Source: Neoconidiobolus thromboides FSU 785 (lineage: Eukaryota; Entomophthoromycota; Entomophthoromycetes; Entomophthorales; Neoconidiobolaceae). Taken from it: 28,434 bases of DNA. The number at the start of each line of letters is the position of its first letter. The first letter of the stretch is position 1. The position numbers and the translations under genes were made by a program. Shown here in pieces: positions 10,364-20,961 of this stretch. The notes under the pieces are model-generated. The model was not told the origin of the DNA, made no database searches, and worked only from the letters and a program-made list of their open reading frames with translations. Location of the stretch: assembly GCA_025603075.1 (NCBI GenBank), contig MU626497.1, positions 1 through 28,434 on the forward strand, in the 5' to 3' direction.

Positions 10364-10477
10364 TTAATTATATTTAGTAGACAATAAATTTTAACACATT
10401 TTGATTAAAAATTAAAATGTATAACTTTATTTTTATGCAAATTGAATACATTCACTCTAAATAAATATGCAAAACTA

Positions 10478-11605
10478 TTAACTGTCATAATGTGCTAATA
10501 AATTAGGAGACCTTGAGCCAGGATCTCTTACAACACCACTAAGTGCCATAGAAGTTATGGAATCCAACAATCCAGAGGATGATTGACCTTTACTAAGAAG
10601 TAGAGCACTTAGCCCAACAACAAATGGAGTTGCCATTGAGGTTCCAGACATTTTTCTAGTACTTTGTCCTGGCCAAGTTGATAAAATCTGATCACCTGGG
10701 GCAAACAAGCTTAAGCAGTTCCCGTAATTAGAATACCTTGCCCTAGCATCAGTGCTAGTAGTGGCGCCAACTACTATAGCACCTCTTGCTGAAGAAGGTG
10801 AAAAGTCACAGGCATCAGCGTTTGAATTACCTCCAGCTACAACCACATTAATTCCTCTTCTTATAGCACCTTCTACAGCACTATTTAAAGTGGTAGAGTA
10901 AGAACTTGATAAACTAAGATTAATGATAGCGGGACCACGACTGTGATTATGAATAACCCAGTCAATAGCGGCTATCACATCTGAGTTTGCAGAGTTTGCG
11001 GAAGGATCAAACACCTTAATTGCTACCAATTTTACTGCTTTAGCAACACCATATGTTTCCGATCCAATAATACCAGCCACGTGAGTTCCATGACCAACAT
11101 TATCTCTATCTTTAGTCCCTCTTAACATGTTTGTGCCCCATTCTGCCCTACCTCCAAACTCATTATGATTGACATCAATACCAGAATCAATTATGTACGC
11201 AGTCACACCAGAGCCACCGTCACTATCATAAGAATAAGGATCACCTGAATTAAAATTTCTACCACTAGTCAAACGAGATAAATGATAAGGTGGGTCTTCT
11301 TGTAACCTGTTTAATTTAACAATTGTATCTGCTTCGATGGATACAACTTCTTTTAAATTTTTTATAATTTCCAAGTTCATTTTATCAGCGCTACATGAAT
11401 ACCCATTGATGCCTTTAAGTTCTCTTAATAAAGTAAAGTTATAACTTTTTATCATCTCAATATGTTTTGAATAATCTGTGGTATTTATTTTTACTATATA
11501 TTGATCCTCTACAACTAAAGTACTATCTGGTACCAACACTTCTTCTACCATACTAAATGATAGTTTAAAAAACTTTAAAATTAAAAATAATTTAATAAAA
11601 ATCAT
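10478..11605 (-). CDS. secreted subtilisin-like serine protease (S8, proteinase K type)
   Basis: A single-exon gene encodes 375 residues: a hydrophobic signal peptide (about 1-18), an inhibitor-I9-type propeptide (about 20-103, with DQYIVKI and VVSIEAD), then the S8 catalytic domain. The catalytic triad is Asp140 (AYIIDSGID), His172 (GHGTHVAG) and Ser323 (GTSMATP); Asn260 (AGGNSNADAC) forms the oxyanion hole. The NADACDFSPSSA and SNYGNCLSLFAPG blocks place it in the proteinase K family. It should be exported and matured by loss of the propeptide, and degrade external protein; such enzymes are expanded in entomophthoralean and insect-associated fungi (known of the group, not shown here). All key residues are present, so it is likely active. 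Confidence 0.93.
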   Translation of the reverse strand: MIFIKLFLILKFFKLSFSMVEEVLVPDSTLVVEDQYIVKINTTDYSKHIEMIKSYNFTLLRELKGINGYSCSADKMNLEIIKNLKEVVSIEADTIVKLNRLQEDPPYHLSRLTSGRNFNSGDPYSYDSDGGSGVTAYIIDSGIDVNHNEFGGRAEWGTNMLRGTKDRDNVGHGTHVAGIIGSETYGVAKAVKLVAIKVFDPSANSANSDVIAAIDWVIHNHSRGPAIINLSLSSSYSTTLNSAVEGAIRRGINVVVAGGNSNADACDFSPSSARGAIVVGATTSTDARARYSNYGNCLSLFAPGDQILSTWPGQSTRKMSGTSMATPFVVGLSALLLSKGQSSSGLLDSITSMALSGVVRDPGSRSPNLLAHYDS

Positions 11606-13048
11606 ATTAAATAAGAAAAAATTGATAGATAAAGATAGTGAATATTGTGGTATTTATACAATTATTATTGCTTAATATAAATTCCCGCATAGAATATTAC
11701 AATAAATATTATTTAATTTATTTACGTTATTTTACTTTTATTTAACTTTATTTTTTTCGGAGTTAAGTTAAATTTACATTTTAGGCTAGTTTATGAAAAA
11801 TAGTCAGAAATACTTTCAGTTGTTTTATTTCAAAATCGTATAATATCTTTAAATAAATATTATAATCATTTATAGTAACTATTTTAAAAATAAGTAAATT
11901 GTTTTTTGTTATTAAATATTAAGCATAAGTAAGGATGAAAAATAAATGTCTAAAGTATATTATTCTATTAAGTTAACTTTAATAATTACTTGAGTTTTAA
12001 TTAATACATATGGATTAGTTTAAAAGCTTGGTTCAAATTTTGCTCTTAATTTTGACTGAGCTTTTAAACTTACTCATATCTAATAATTCTAATTCATATA
12101 AAATGGTAGATATAAAGTTATAGACATAAAATAGTAATATCAAAATAACGTGAATTAGTTTTAAAATAACTTAATTTAATTTTTACAGTACTTTATTAGT
12201 TACTATTTTACTAAATTAGATCAATTATTTAGAATCTTGTCCACCTTTAAAAACGTGCTTTATTTCAAGGCTACTGAAACATTTTTGTAGCTCTTTAAGA
12301 CTAATAGATTTTTAAAAAAAATTTTATTATAGTTCATAACTTTAATTAAATGAAAAAACTCTTATCGTTCTTTAGTATCCTTCAATTATTTTAATATATA
12401 ATATCTTATAATTATTATTATTCTATTTCGTTTAATTGATTATAATGAATATATGATTAGTTTATAAACCTTGGATTTTATATAGTAAAGCATTTGAGAA
12501 TTTTAATTAATGAATTAAATTGATAGTTTCTTTAAATAAACAAACTAAATGTAAGTTATTACTTGATTATATTAATTCGAAGAAAATAATTTTAAATAAG
12601 CATATAAAAAATTTAGGATAGTCTTATTAGTTGAAGATCTAAATTGATGATATATTTATTACTTGAATTATGTTTGACAAAATAAAACATTATGGTAGTT
12701 ACTTCTAGAATATATACTTAGATAATAAACGTGAAAGTTATTTGATAAAGTGATTATAAATAACATTCAACTTATAGTAATTGAAATCTGTTTAATCTTA
12801 CTGCTATTACAACACTCCTACTTCAATTTTATGACTATTGATAATAACATACAAAATACAATATGGTATAGATATACAAACATAATAGTTATAAAAATCA
12901 CAAAATTATAGCTCAGTTTTTAAATTAAATGATCGAACCATCTGTTCATTTGTTAAAAGGGATCACATTTTACTTGAAGCTTATTTTTATAATTAAAAAA
13001 GATTATTTTTGCATAATATCTTTTTATTTACATGACTTAAAGACCATA
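11606..13048. other. gene-free A+T-rich stretch
   Basis: This 1.44-kb stretch lies upstream of the subtilisin gene and downstream of the MAPEG gene, both on the minus strand. I see no open frame, repeat-family copy or RNA gene. The first few hundred bases must contain the subtilisin promoter. Confidence 0.5.
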
Positions 13049-13495
13049 TTATAGATTAAGAGGGGTATTATAGGAATAAATTGAGCTTGAGGCGAATGGG
13101 ACAATAAAAAGCCCGAAGTTGGCTAGAAAACCAATTAAAAAAGCAGCAGAACGAATCGATGCTTTATCAAATATATAGGCTGGAACGTAAACTAACCTAG
13201 CAAAAAGGTATATTAAAGCGAGCACTGCTGCAGCAATTTCATTGCCACCACCAACTTTATTTGCAAGTATGGAAAAACCAAACCATACAAAACCCTCATT
13301 CAGGTTATTATGGGCATAAAGAGCGCGTTGTGCAGTTCCTGGTAAAGTTTTATACTGTTCACGGGGATTGTTATTGTCATGACCACTTTCCGCATCCTTT
13401 TGGGCTTTTCTTACTGGAACCAAACATAGGAACCAGATAAGGAATAGGATAAAGCATACAGAGAATTGGATTTTGTCTTCTGTTGAATAGTACAT
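13049..13495 (-). CDS. MAPEG-family integral membrane protein
   Basis: A single-exon gene encodes 148 residues with four hydrophobic segments (about 10-27, 69-84, 88-108, 115-140). The MAPEG family (membrane-associated eicosanoid and glutathione metabolism proteins, including microsomal glutathione S-transferases) is suggested by NPREQYKTLPGTAQRALYAHNNLNEGFVWF cut here as two blocks: NPREQYKTLPGTAQRALYAH and NNLNEGFVWF, where family members share NPR, G..QRA.AAH.N and E. The second hydrophobic half has ARLVYVPAYI and RSAAF, matching the family's R..Y..Y....RS pattern. It resembles the short uncharacterised fungal and bacterial members more than human MGST1; substrate is unknown and glutathione use is not proven. 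It probably sits in the endoplasmic reticulum or another internal membrane. Confidence 0.82.
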   Translation of the reverse strand: MYYSTEDKIQFSVCFILFLIWFLCLVPVRKAQKDAESGHDNNNPREQYKTLPGTAQRALYAHNNLNEGFVWFGFSILANKVGGGNEIAAAVLALIYLFARLVYVPAYIFDKASIRSAAFLIGFLANFGLFIVPFASSSIYSYNTPLNL

Positions 13496-14252
13496 TTTTA
13501 ATTAATTATAACGTTAAATTCTTTCTTTTCTTGTTTATATACTTTTTAATTTCCATTTCGCAAAAATATAAATGTGCAAATTATTACAGACTAAGCTAAA
13601 CTATTGGTGTGTGATGAGGTTATTAAAAAAAGTTTAGTTATGAAATTCTTGATCATCGAGTTTTTATGCAAATAGAAAAAATGCTTACCAAATATTGACC
13701 TAAAACTATTTTAATTCTAGTAAATAAAGAGGAAAATTTCTAAATAAAATTAGTTGTAGTTAGAATTAAATTATCCTCCCGCTTTCAATTACAAATCTAC
13801 TTGTAATTTTTATGATTTCATTCGCTAAAATTGCTGCATCGATTTTATTTTTCCAGAGGCAATTATGTCCGGTTAAAATCCCTATTTCGTTTCATAATTG
13901 TAATTTTTTAACCGACTTTTTAGCCTATATCCTAACATTTTATTGCACTAAAAAAAAGAAAGGAACAAAAATTAATGAAATTTATTAATATAGTAATTTT
14001 TATAAATCCTTGAAAAATTGAACCTGTAGTTTATTAATAATACTTGGCTTGAGAACTGATTATATTTAAAAGTACTCATAACACTTACAATAGACTAGCA
14101 GTAAAAACATTTTTAATATACATAGCATAAACTAATAAATATTAGTTATTAAAAATAATGGCAAAAGTAAGTGGTGCCTTTTCAAAAAGCTACAATATTA
14201 TAAAGCATAATAATGTATATTAGAATTTTAAGGAAAATTAAATTAAACTTAA

Positions 14253-14356
14253 TATGGGGATGTATTTTTGTGTTTAAGAGTTTTGCTAATAAACTTCTGC
14301 TCAAATAGTGGTTAAAAGATGTAAAAAGTAATGAAGCCAAAAAAAACACTCCCATA
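14253..14356 (+). mobile_element. MITE-like element copy f
   Basis: Plus orientation, TATGGGGATG...CACTCCCATA with TA at both ends. It abuts copy g in the opposite orientation, sharing the ATAT at the junction. Confidence 0.8.
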
Positions 14357-14456
14357 TGGTGATGTTTTTTTGGTTTCATTACTTTTTCCTTTTTTAAGCG
14401 CTATTTAAGCGGGAAATTTGTTAGTAGAGTTCTTAAACACAAAAATATATCCCCAA
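14354..14456 (-). mobile_element. MITE-like element copy g
   Basis: Minus orientation, ATATGGTGATG...ATCCCCAATA. It includes an intact core TTAAGCGCTATTTAAGCGGG. With copy f it makes a ~200-bp imperfect palindrome. Confidence 0.8.
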
Positions 14457-15230
14457 TATATTAAAAATAATATAGCTTCTAGATAAAGTATAAAAATCAT
14501 TTTCTGATTCCAAGATAGTGATAATTCAAAAGTATATTATGAGAGTAAAAAACATTACAATTTTTGTATCAATTTTGTATAATTTTATTAATGTAACAAT
14601 CCTTAGCAATAGTTGATAAAGTTCAAACATTTATTAGTACTTATAATATACCAAATGATAAAAAAACATAGGATGTTATTCCAAAATTAGTTGTACAATA
14701 CATATTTGTCAAAGTTCTTTTTGGCTTACTTTTAATCTACTATTTTAAAAAATAGTTGTAAATCAATAAGTTGATAATTTATTATCAAATAGATATTAAA
14801 TGTTATAATAAAACCAATTTTTTACATAGTTAATATTTTTATTATATATATATTAAGCTAATATCTTAATTAATGTATAATAAGCTATTAAAAGTTCAAA
14901 AATTTTGAGTAAATTATTACACTTTGAATTGTAGTTTTAGCCTTCCAAATTTAGTTAATAAATTAAAATTAAATTCATTTGATTTTGTAATAATCATATC
15001 TTAGAAAATTATAATAAACATAATATACAACTCTACCTAATATCCTATTATTATATAAATTGATATCCCTTATTTTATATTAAAAATTAAGGCAATTCGA
15101 ATAATCAGCTTTGACAGTTAAAAAATATGAAGCATTTCTATTTAAAGTTAAATTTATGGTAGGAAATATTAACAATAAATATTTTTAAAATATAAATAAG
15201 ATAAAATTATTATTCATTTAGTTATTTAAT

Positions 15231-15647
15231 ATGAAATTAAAATTTAGTTTTACTTTATTTTTTATAACAAAATTTATTTTATCAATTGATCCCATCAGAT
15301 TTGAAGGCAGTGATTTGGCTTATAGTACTTTAAGTAAGCAAGGAACTACTTTATACAAAACACCGGTTTCACCTCAACAAAGTGGTTGCCAATTTCCTTA
15401 TGATAAGTTGATTAGTGATAAATTTTTAGCTAGTTTAGCAAGTGTTTATATAGTCGATGCTAAAAACAATAAATATTTGTTACAGGAGAATTTTGATACA
15501 ATATCTCAAACTTGTTCATGTTATTGGTTAGACTGTAAAGATTTATTTAAAAGGTTTAATAATTTAACTACAGGAGATTATTTTATTAGTGTGGTAGGAA
15601 AAGATTATAGTATAAATTCAGGTAAATTTCATTTGGTTTTTAACTAG
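15231..15647 (+). CDS. small secreted protein, Kre9/KNH-like
   Basis: A single-exon gene encodes 138 residues with a signal peptide (about 1-18) and a mature domain starting IDPIRFEGSD. It is a paralogue of the product of 20209-20961: both have DPI.F.G.D at the mature N-terminus, TLY, NFDTISQ.C.CYWL near residue 90, GDY and a final SG.F. The pattern of an Ig-like secreted domain ending in SGxF resembles the fungal Kre9/KNH domain (PF10342) of cell-wall proteins; this is my inference without a profile search. Unlike its paralogue it ends right after the domain, with no Ser/Thr-rich stalk or GPI signal, so it is probably soluble. Four cysteines in the mature part suggest disulphides. It is convergent with the next gene, only 20 bp apart. 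Confidence 0.75.
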   Translation: MKLKFSFTLFFITKFILSIDPIRFEGSDLAYSTLSKQGTTLYKTPVSPQQSGCQFPYDKLISDKFLASLASVYIVDAKNNKYLLQENFDTISQTCSCYWLDCKDLFKRFNNLTTGDYFISVVGKDYSINSGKFHLVFN

Positions 15648-15667
15648 CAATTAGCTATCACCCTAGT

Positions 15668-17692
15668 CTACCATAAACTTGGAAGCCATCTCGATTTGGA
15701 GTCATTGGAACTAGTTACATGTACATTTATGGTCGGTTCATTTTCTAATTCATTACTGTTGTCTTTATTTGATGTTTCACTATCAACCTTTTCCTCATCA
15801 GGTTCAGAAACTACCTCATTATCTTTATTAATTTCATCTTTAATAAACTCATCATCTTTTATATTACAATCATTTAAAGTTTCATCAGCCATTTTATCTT
15901 CCTTTTCACTTTTTTCATCCTTTTCTTCAATATTTTCATTGCTATTGTCATTTTCTTCTTTAGAATTTCTATTAATTACAAATTCTTCTTTTATTTTCGC
16001 CTCATCTTTTTCATTCAGGGTTTCTGCTCTTCGATCCTTTTCGTCATTTGGTTTACTTCCCTTAATTATTTCGATATCTTCATTTTCTTTATTGGTTTCT
16101 AAAGGGTCTCCCGATCCCAAACTTTCTTTTATATCAATTGATACTTCATCTTTCTTATCATTTACATCTAAACTTAAAGCTTGGGTATCTTTGTTTTCAT
16201 TTTTAAACATTACTTTTAAATTTTTTACATGCTTCAATTCATTTGGATGAACTTTCAATTCAAAGCTTACTCTTTTCTTTACTAATTTATCATTTGGGCA
16301 TATTAATATACTATTTGGTCTAGTATTTGTTTTTTGTTTTTCATTGTCATTTATATTTTCTTGCTCCTCCTTATCATCTTGAGGTACTTTAGATTGGTTA
16401 TATTTCAAGCTATTAGATGGACTTAAAGGCAGTTCTTCTTTTATAGTTTTAGACTCATTTATTTTATTATCTACAATTGTTTTTATTTTTTGGTAAGGAA
16501 TCTCAATTCCTGTTTCATGTTTACTATAACTTTTTAATGACATTAAGTAGTTATGTTTAATACTCAGAAATTCCAAATTTTGCATCTCTCCTTTAGTTAA
16601 TTTCCAACCTAAAGCTTGTGAATAATATTCCAGATCATCTTTAGTACCTGGTTCTGCTAATGGTATCAATCCTGAAAATTTTATTAATGATAATATTATT
16701 TCGTTTCTATTATAATACCTTTGCTCATGATATAACTAATTAAAATTGAATTGTAGTGCTTATTTCTCATCTTTGAAATAGTATTTATATAGACTTTTAA
16801 TTCACACTCTTTCTCATTAGTCATACTATCTTTCAATTGTTTACTTATGGGATTATTCACCAAGACTACGATATTACTTTTAACGCAGTAGTTCAAAAAA
16901 CCTTATGAAATAAAATAAGTATAATTATAAATAAAGTAACCCATCCTTACCATTAGTTTCGAACTTTAAATCTAAAATATTAAAATCAACTTTAATAAAT
17001 GATAATTTTAAATTTATTAAGTTCATCTTTCTATTTAACCTAGTAACATCACCGAATCTTAATCCTGTTACTCCAAATATTAATCCGGAATACCTTTTTG
17101 ATAAATATTTAAATAATTTGAATAGCAAATCTACTTTATCACTCCAAATCCATTTTACTTTATTAAATTCTATTAATAAAAATGTATTTTGGTTATGAAA
17201 CTTCAACGAATTTAAACACTCTTTTATATCATAATAGTTAATCTCATTTATTATCATATTGTTTTTATAATTGGGATGGACCTTTTTTAACTCATTTAAT
17301 TTATTAAATAAACAATTTCTAAGTTTAATGTTTTTGTAATTTAATTCTAAAATTATTGAATTAAATTGAGTCATACTGCTTTCACAGATATTTCTAATAA
17401 TTGAACATCCTTGCTTGTTTTCATCATTACTATAAATAAAAATTAAATATAATATAATGATATAAAAGCTAAAATTATAATACCAAATATTTTCGTAAGG
17501 CAATAAATTATTAAATGATAATCCTATTTATAATTTTAGTACATTATATTGGTTTTGCTATAAATTAGTACCTAAAGATGGAAAGCTAAGGTCATCTCCT
17601 ATATTTAATTTGATATTAGGCTTGGAACTTGGGACATATTCTATTTCTTGCTTATTGATAACTTTATTTAAATCCTCTACTACAAATTTCAT
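15668..17692 (-). CDS. divergent aldo/keto-reductase-like protein with acidic C-terminal tail
   Basis: Five exons (17692-17572, 17523-17484, 17429-16951, 16901-16719, 16671-15668) join in frame to 608 residues; introns are 47-54 nt. The first exons give a LSFPSLGLSFNNLLPYENI-type start and exons 4-5 give SKGLIPLAEPG then ALGWKLTKGEM..LEF, which match the two ends of the aldo/keto reductase barrel (the plant-type AKR has ALGWKLT there too). The middle is poorly conserved and I cannot find the catalytic Tyr/Lys/His signatures or the usual HW motif, so it may be a pseudoenzyme. Residues ~340-608 are Glu/Lys/Asp-rich, probably disordered, with KKRVSF (408-411 RVSF), a possible PP1-docking motif. 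Intron 2 (54 nt) is a multiple of three and could be retained. Start and function are tentative. Confidence 0.6.
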
Positions 17693-17878
17693 GATGTTTA
17701 GCGATTGTATAAAAATAAATAAAATATTTTATGATTTCTACCTTATATTTTTACTTTACATGTGTTTGATTGTCATTTTAAAACTAATTTTAAAAAAAGC
17801 AACTTTTTATTTAGTCTCAATCAAAATTTCAATCTCATTGATTACATCATATTATTTTAAAAGTTCACTAAAAGCAAA

Positions 17879-17987
17879 CCATATGAGAGTGTTTTTTTTG
17901 ACTTCATTATTTTTTCCATTTTTTAAGCGCTATTTAAGTGGAAAATTTGTTAGTAAAATTCTTAAACACAAAAGTGCATCCCCATAT
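17879..17987 (-). mobile_element. MITE-like element copy h
   Basis: Minus orientation, ATATGAGAGTG...CATCCCCATAT, about 108 bp with ends that match over at least 7 bp and TA flanks. It lies in the gap between the AKR-like gene and NDUFB2; the open frame that crosses it is spurious. Confidence 0.8.
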
Positions 17988-18328
17988 GATATAGGCCAAT
18001 TTTAATATACTATATACTCAGAAAATATAGTTGAAAATTTCAATTTTTAAAAGTAATACATAATCTTAAACTTGACTGTTATTTACTATTTCATTAACTG
18101 ATTTTATTGGAATTTATTAGGATATGTTTATTAGACTAATAGGTGTTTTTAAAAACTATCATCTGAATGCTAATTTTAAATCAAATTGCTCACTAAACGG
18201 TGGTTATAGTTTTAAGTGATGGATAATTTTTAAAGTTAGTTATATATAGATGCTATAAAAATAGTTATGACTTTAGAAACATAAAAATCATTTTGAGTAA
18301 TGATATAGTATTAATCTCGACAACATGT

Positions 18329-18391
18329 ACAATATACAATATACAATATACAATATACAATATACAATATACAATATACAATATACAATAT
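18329..18391. repeat. tandem repeat (ACAATAT)9
   Basis: Nine perfect head-to-tail copies of the 7-mer ACAATAT fill exactly 63 bp, about 185 bp upstream of the NDUFB2 start. No interruption or variant copy is seen. Confidence 0.97.
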
Positions 18392-18576
18392 ATTCTATAA
18401 ACTGAATTTATAAATAAATTTTTGTTCTATCCAATCATAGTTGATATTTCTTTTCAATTAAAATGAATTTACTGTACGATATAACCAATTAAAATCGAGG
18501 ACAAAAGTTTATTTACTTTGTCTTAATAAATTTAAACTAAAAGTATTTTATCTAGTTTAGAATAATTATATTGAAA

Positions 18577-18847
18577 ATGGCAGGAGGAAATAGCTTAAAT
18601 CTCGGACCTAAAAGCAGACCCCATTTATACCTTGCTAAGTTTATGGGAGCAACAATGTGGTTTTGGATCTTTTATAGAATGAAGCAAGATGGCCCAGTTC
18701 TATTTGTAAGAAATTTTATTTAAAATTGTTATTATAACTTAAATTTATTAGGGTCTTCGTCACCCATGGGACGGCCATGGTCATGGTCATGGCCATGGAC
18801 ACGGAAGCTCTCATGATCCTAATTCAAATGAAGAAAAGCATCATTAA
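18577..18847 (+). CDS. NDUFB2: NADH:ubiquinone oxidoreductase subunit NDUFB2
   Basis: Two exons, 18577-18705 and 18752-18847, encode 74 residues; the 46-nt phase-0 intron starts GTAAGA and ends TTATTAG. NDUFB2 (AGGG) is a single-pass accessory subunit in the membrane arm of mitochondrial complex I. The evidence is the family core MWFWIFYRMKQDGPVLFG followed by RHPWDGH, which is nearly the plant and animal wording, with the intron falling between LF and GLRHPW. It is followed by a GHGHGHGHGHG run and an acidic, His-ending tail. There is no long presequence. Its presence shows that this organism has a respiratory chain with complex I, unlike Saccharomyces or microsporidia. Confidence 0.93.
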
Positions 18848-20208
18848 AGAAAAATTGTCAAATTAAACGCTATATTATCAAGGAAACTTTTATCATTAAT
18901 TTATAACTTAAATTTTTTTCAATATTTAAGATGTTATAATGGCTTAAGCTAATGCCAAGCTATAAAATTCGTTTTTTAGTATTTTAAATAGGTAAATTTG
19001 TTTTATATTCTTTTATTCAAATACCTACATTGTTTTAATTGTTGTAAAAAAATTATGGATCATAATCATGATTTGGAATAAAACATAAATGTGGTGGTAT
19101 TATTCTTTACTTTTCAGAGTTCTATTAAGGAAAAACAACATTATACTATCATCTATAGTATATACTATATTATGGCTATTTTATTTGGAACTAATTTTAT
19201 ACAAGTGTTATATTTTTTATAAGTTTAATAATTAATAAAAAAATGGGCATATTTTAATGAAGTGCAAGTTAGATCAAATTACATAGGTTTATTTTTTGGT
19301 TAAGATTTGGGTATCGTTTTTTAAGTAAAGTTGCCTAAAAGGAAAGAAAATATTTTAAAAAAGGCATTCTCATATTCTTATAGAAATACATTAAATTTCA
19401 ATATTATTATCAAAATGATAAAATAATATATTAACAATCAAAATTCAGAATGAAAAACGTAAAAAAAACATCCATTAACTAAGGTCTGTGGTATACATTA
19501 CAAAAACAAATTCATTTATATCTTATCTATATTTAATATCACAAATAATATATTTACAAATATCTACAGCATGTAACTTAATTAAAATAAAACACATTTT
19601 ATTAAAAAGGATTCTCTTAACTTTGAACATATAGAGACATTTTATCATAATCGAGTAAATACCAGTAATGTGTTTGCTTTTTTTATAATTAAACAAGAAG
19701 CATAAATGATATTATACAATTATTAGTTTAACTAAGTCTATGTAAGGATATTTTTTTTTGTTTCATTACTTTTTCCCTTTTTCCATCTTTTAAGCACTAT
19801 TTGAGCAGAAAATTTATTGGTAAAACTCTTAAATACAAAAATATATCCACATACGTTAAACCAATGTTCATGCACTTAATTGTTATAACCTTCATATTTT
19901 TACTTATCTTTTATAAATAATATCATTTATTGTATTAATCATAATTTGAGTATTTTGGGTTCTATGGTAAGTTTTTAGATTTACTATATTGAGTTATTTT
20001 CATAACAAAATAGCAGAAAATAGTAAGAAGCTACTATTATTTGATAAAAGATTCATTTTAAAATTAACAATTCATATTTAAATAAAAGTATAATTTAAAG
20101 AATTTGCATCAAGATCAAATTTAATGGTAAAATACAATGATTTGTGCTAACATTTTTATTATTTATAATAACAAATGGACTTCTCGTTCATTCTAAGAAA
20201 TTATAGTA
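18848..20208. other. gene-free stretch with one MITE copy
   Basis: This 1.36-kb gap lies between the 3' ends of NDUFB2 (+) and the secreted protein gene (-). It holds MITE copy i and otherwise nothing I can support. Confidence 0.5.
19739..19855 (-). mobile_element. MITE-like element copy i
   Basis: Minus orientation, TATGTAAGGATAT...ATATCCACATA; slightly longer than others because of a duplicated TTTTTCC segment (TTTTTCCCTTTTTCC). Confidence 0.7.
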
Positions 20209-20961
20209 TTATAATTTTAAATAAGAATAAAAGATGCATAATGCAATAGCAGCAAATGAAGGAGAGGATGTTAAACTATTTGATGGTTGGGATTGAGTGG
20301 TGGTTAATTTTGAAGATGAAGACTCTTTCTTAAAAGTACTTGTGGAGTTGGTATCACTCTCGGATGAATCGGTAACTTTAGTTTCCTTTTTAGAGCTTGA
20401 TCCAGTTGACGTTTGGTTGTCGGTTTCCTTTTCTTTGGTTTTATTATCATCATCTTTTTCTTTTTCGTCCTTACCATCTTCCTTTTCTGAGTCTTTTCCT
20501 TTGCTTGATTTTTCCTCAGTATCTTTATCGTCAGCTCCAGTTTTCCCAGAAACAATGGAAAAGATGCCAGATTTTACAGTATATCCATCACCTTTCATAA
20601 CCATATGGTAGTCACCATCAGTCATCTTAGGGAATGTTTCTACTAAGCTGGTTGCATTAAGCCAATAACATCCACATTTTTGTGAGATAGTATCAAAATT
20701 AGAATCGATTGAACCAACTTTAGTATCACCTTTGTATAATTCAACCTCTGCATTAGAAACTTTTTTGGGATCCTTAGCGAATTTTTCGTATAGGAATTGT
20801 GAGTGAGTTGGCTGGTCTTTTTCTTTAGGAGATGCATAAAGGGTTACTTTACCTTTGATAGTAGGAGAAACTGCAACATCCCCACCTTTAAATTTAATAG
20901 GATCGGCTGAATAAACAGTAGATAAAGTCAAGAGAGCAAAGACAGCTAGTTTATTAAACAT
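20209..20961 (-). CDS. secreted, probably GPI-anchored Kre9/KNH-like surface protein
   Basis: A single-exon gene encodes 250 residues from the ATG at 20961; an in-frame ATG 12 codons upstream would place a hydrophobic stretch before the signal peptide and is less likely. Order: signal peptide (1-18, ending TVYSA), a domain of ~120 residues beginning DPIKFKGGD with NFDTISQKCGCYWLN and ending SGIFSIVSG, a Lys/Glu/Asp-rich segment, a Ser/Thr-rich stalk, then a hydrophobic C-terminal tail (SFAAIALCIFYSYLKL) typical of GPI attachment. The domain is shared with 15231-15647 and resembles the Kre9/KNH domain of fungal wall proteins. Expected location is plasma membrane or cell wall. The precise role is unknown. 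Confidence 0.85.
   Translation of the reverse strand: MFNKLAVFALLTLSTVYSADPIKFKGGDVAVSPTIKGKVTLYASPKEKDQPTHSQFLYEKFAKDPKKVSNAEVELYKGDTKVGSIDSNFDTISQKCGCYWLNATSLVETFPKMTDGDYHMVMKGDGYTVKSGIFSIVSGKTGADDKDTEEKSSKGKDSEKEDGKDEKEKDDDNKTKEKETDNQTSTGSSSKKETKVTDSSESDTNSTSTFKKESSSSKLTTTQSQPSNSLTSSPSFAAIALCIFYSYLKL

Larger units (their letters stand above)
13496..15230. other. intergenic region with a paired MITE insertion
   Basis: Apart from the two MITE copies at 14253-14456, this 1.7-kb stretch shows no gene I can support. Its left end holds the MAPEG promoter and includes a short inverted repeat TTACAA..TTGTAA near 13789-13806; its right end is the promoter of the secreted protein gene. An apparent 65-codon frame at 14182-14379 (-) lies mostly within the MITE and is not a gene. 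Confidence 0.5.

Noticed and set aside
12907-12950. tRNA-like words TAGCTCAGTTTT and GATCGAACC
   Set aside because: The first resembles an A box on the plus strand, while the second resembles a B box on the other strand; no cloverleaf can be formed.
14182-14379. Open frames at 14182-14379, 17610-18005, 8068-8315 and 24928-25122
   Set aside because: Each runs through a MITE copy; the shared peptides (such as FFKRYLSGK) come from the repeat, not from selection on protein.
16925-17503. A separate 192-residue membrane protein with a hydrophobic N-terminus
   Set aside because: The hydrophobic stretch is an intron candidate (GTATTA...TTTATAG, 17483-17430), and joining to the flanking exons restores aldo/keto-reductase-like blocks at both ends.
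20297-20611. Open frames opposite the Kre9-like gene, and similar ones at 3884-4114, 15696-16250 and 25584-25796
   Set aside because: They are antisense or shifted frames over strong coding sequence and have low-complexity Ser/Phe/Leu-rich products with no family features.
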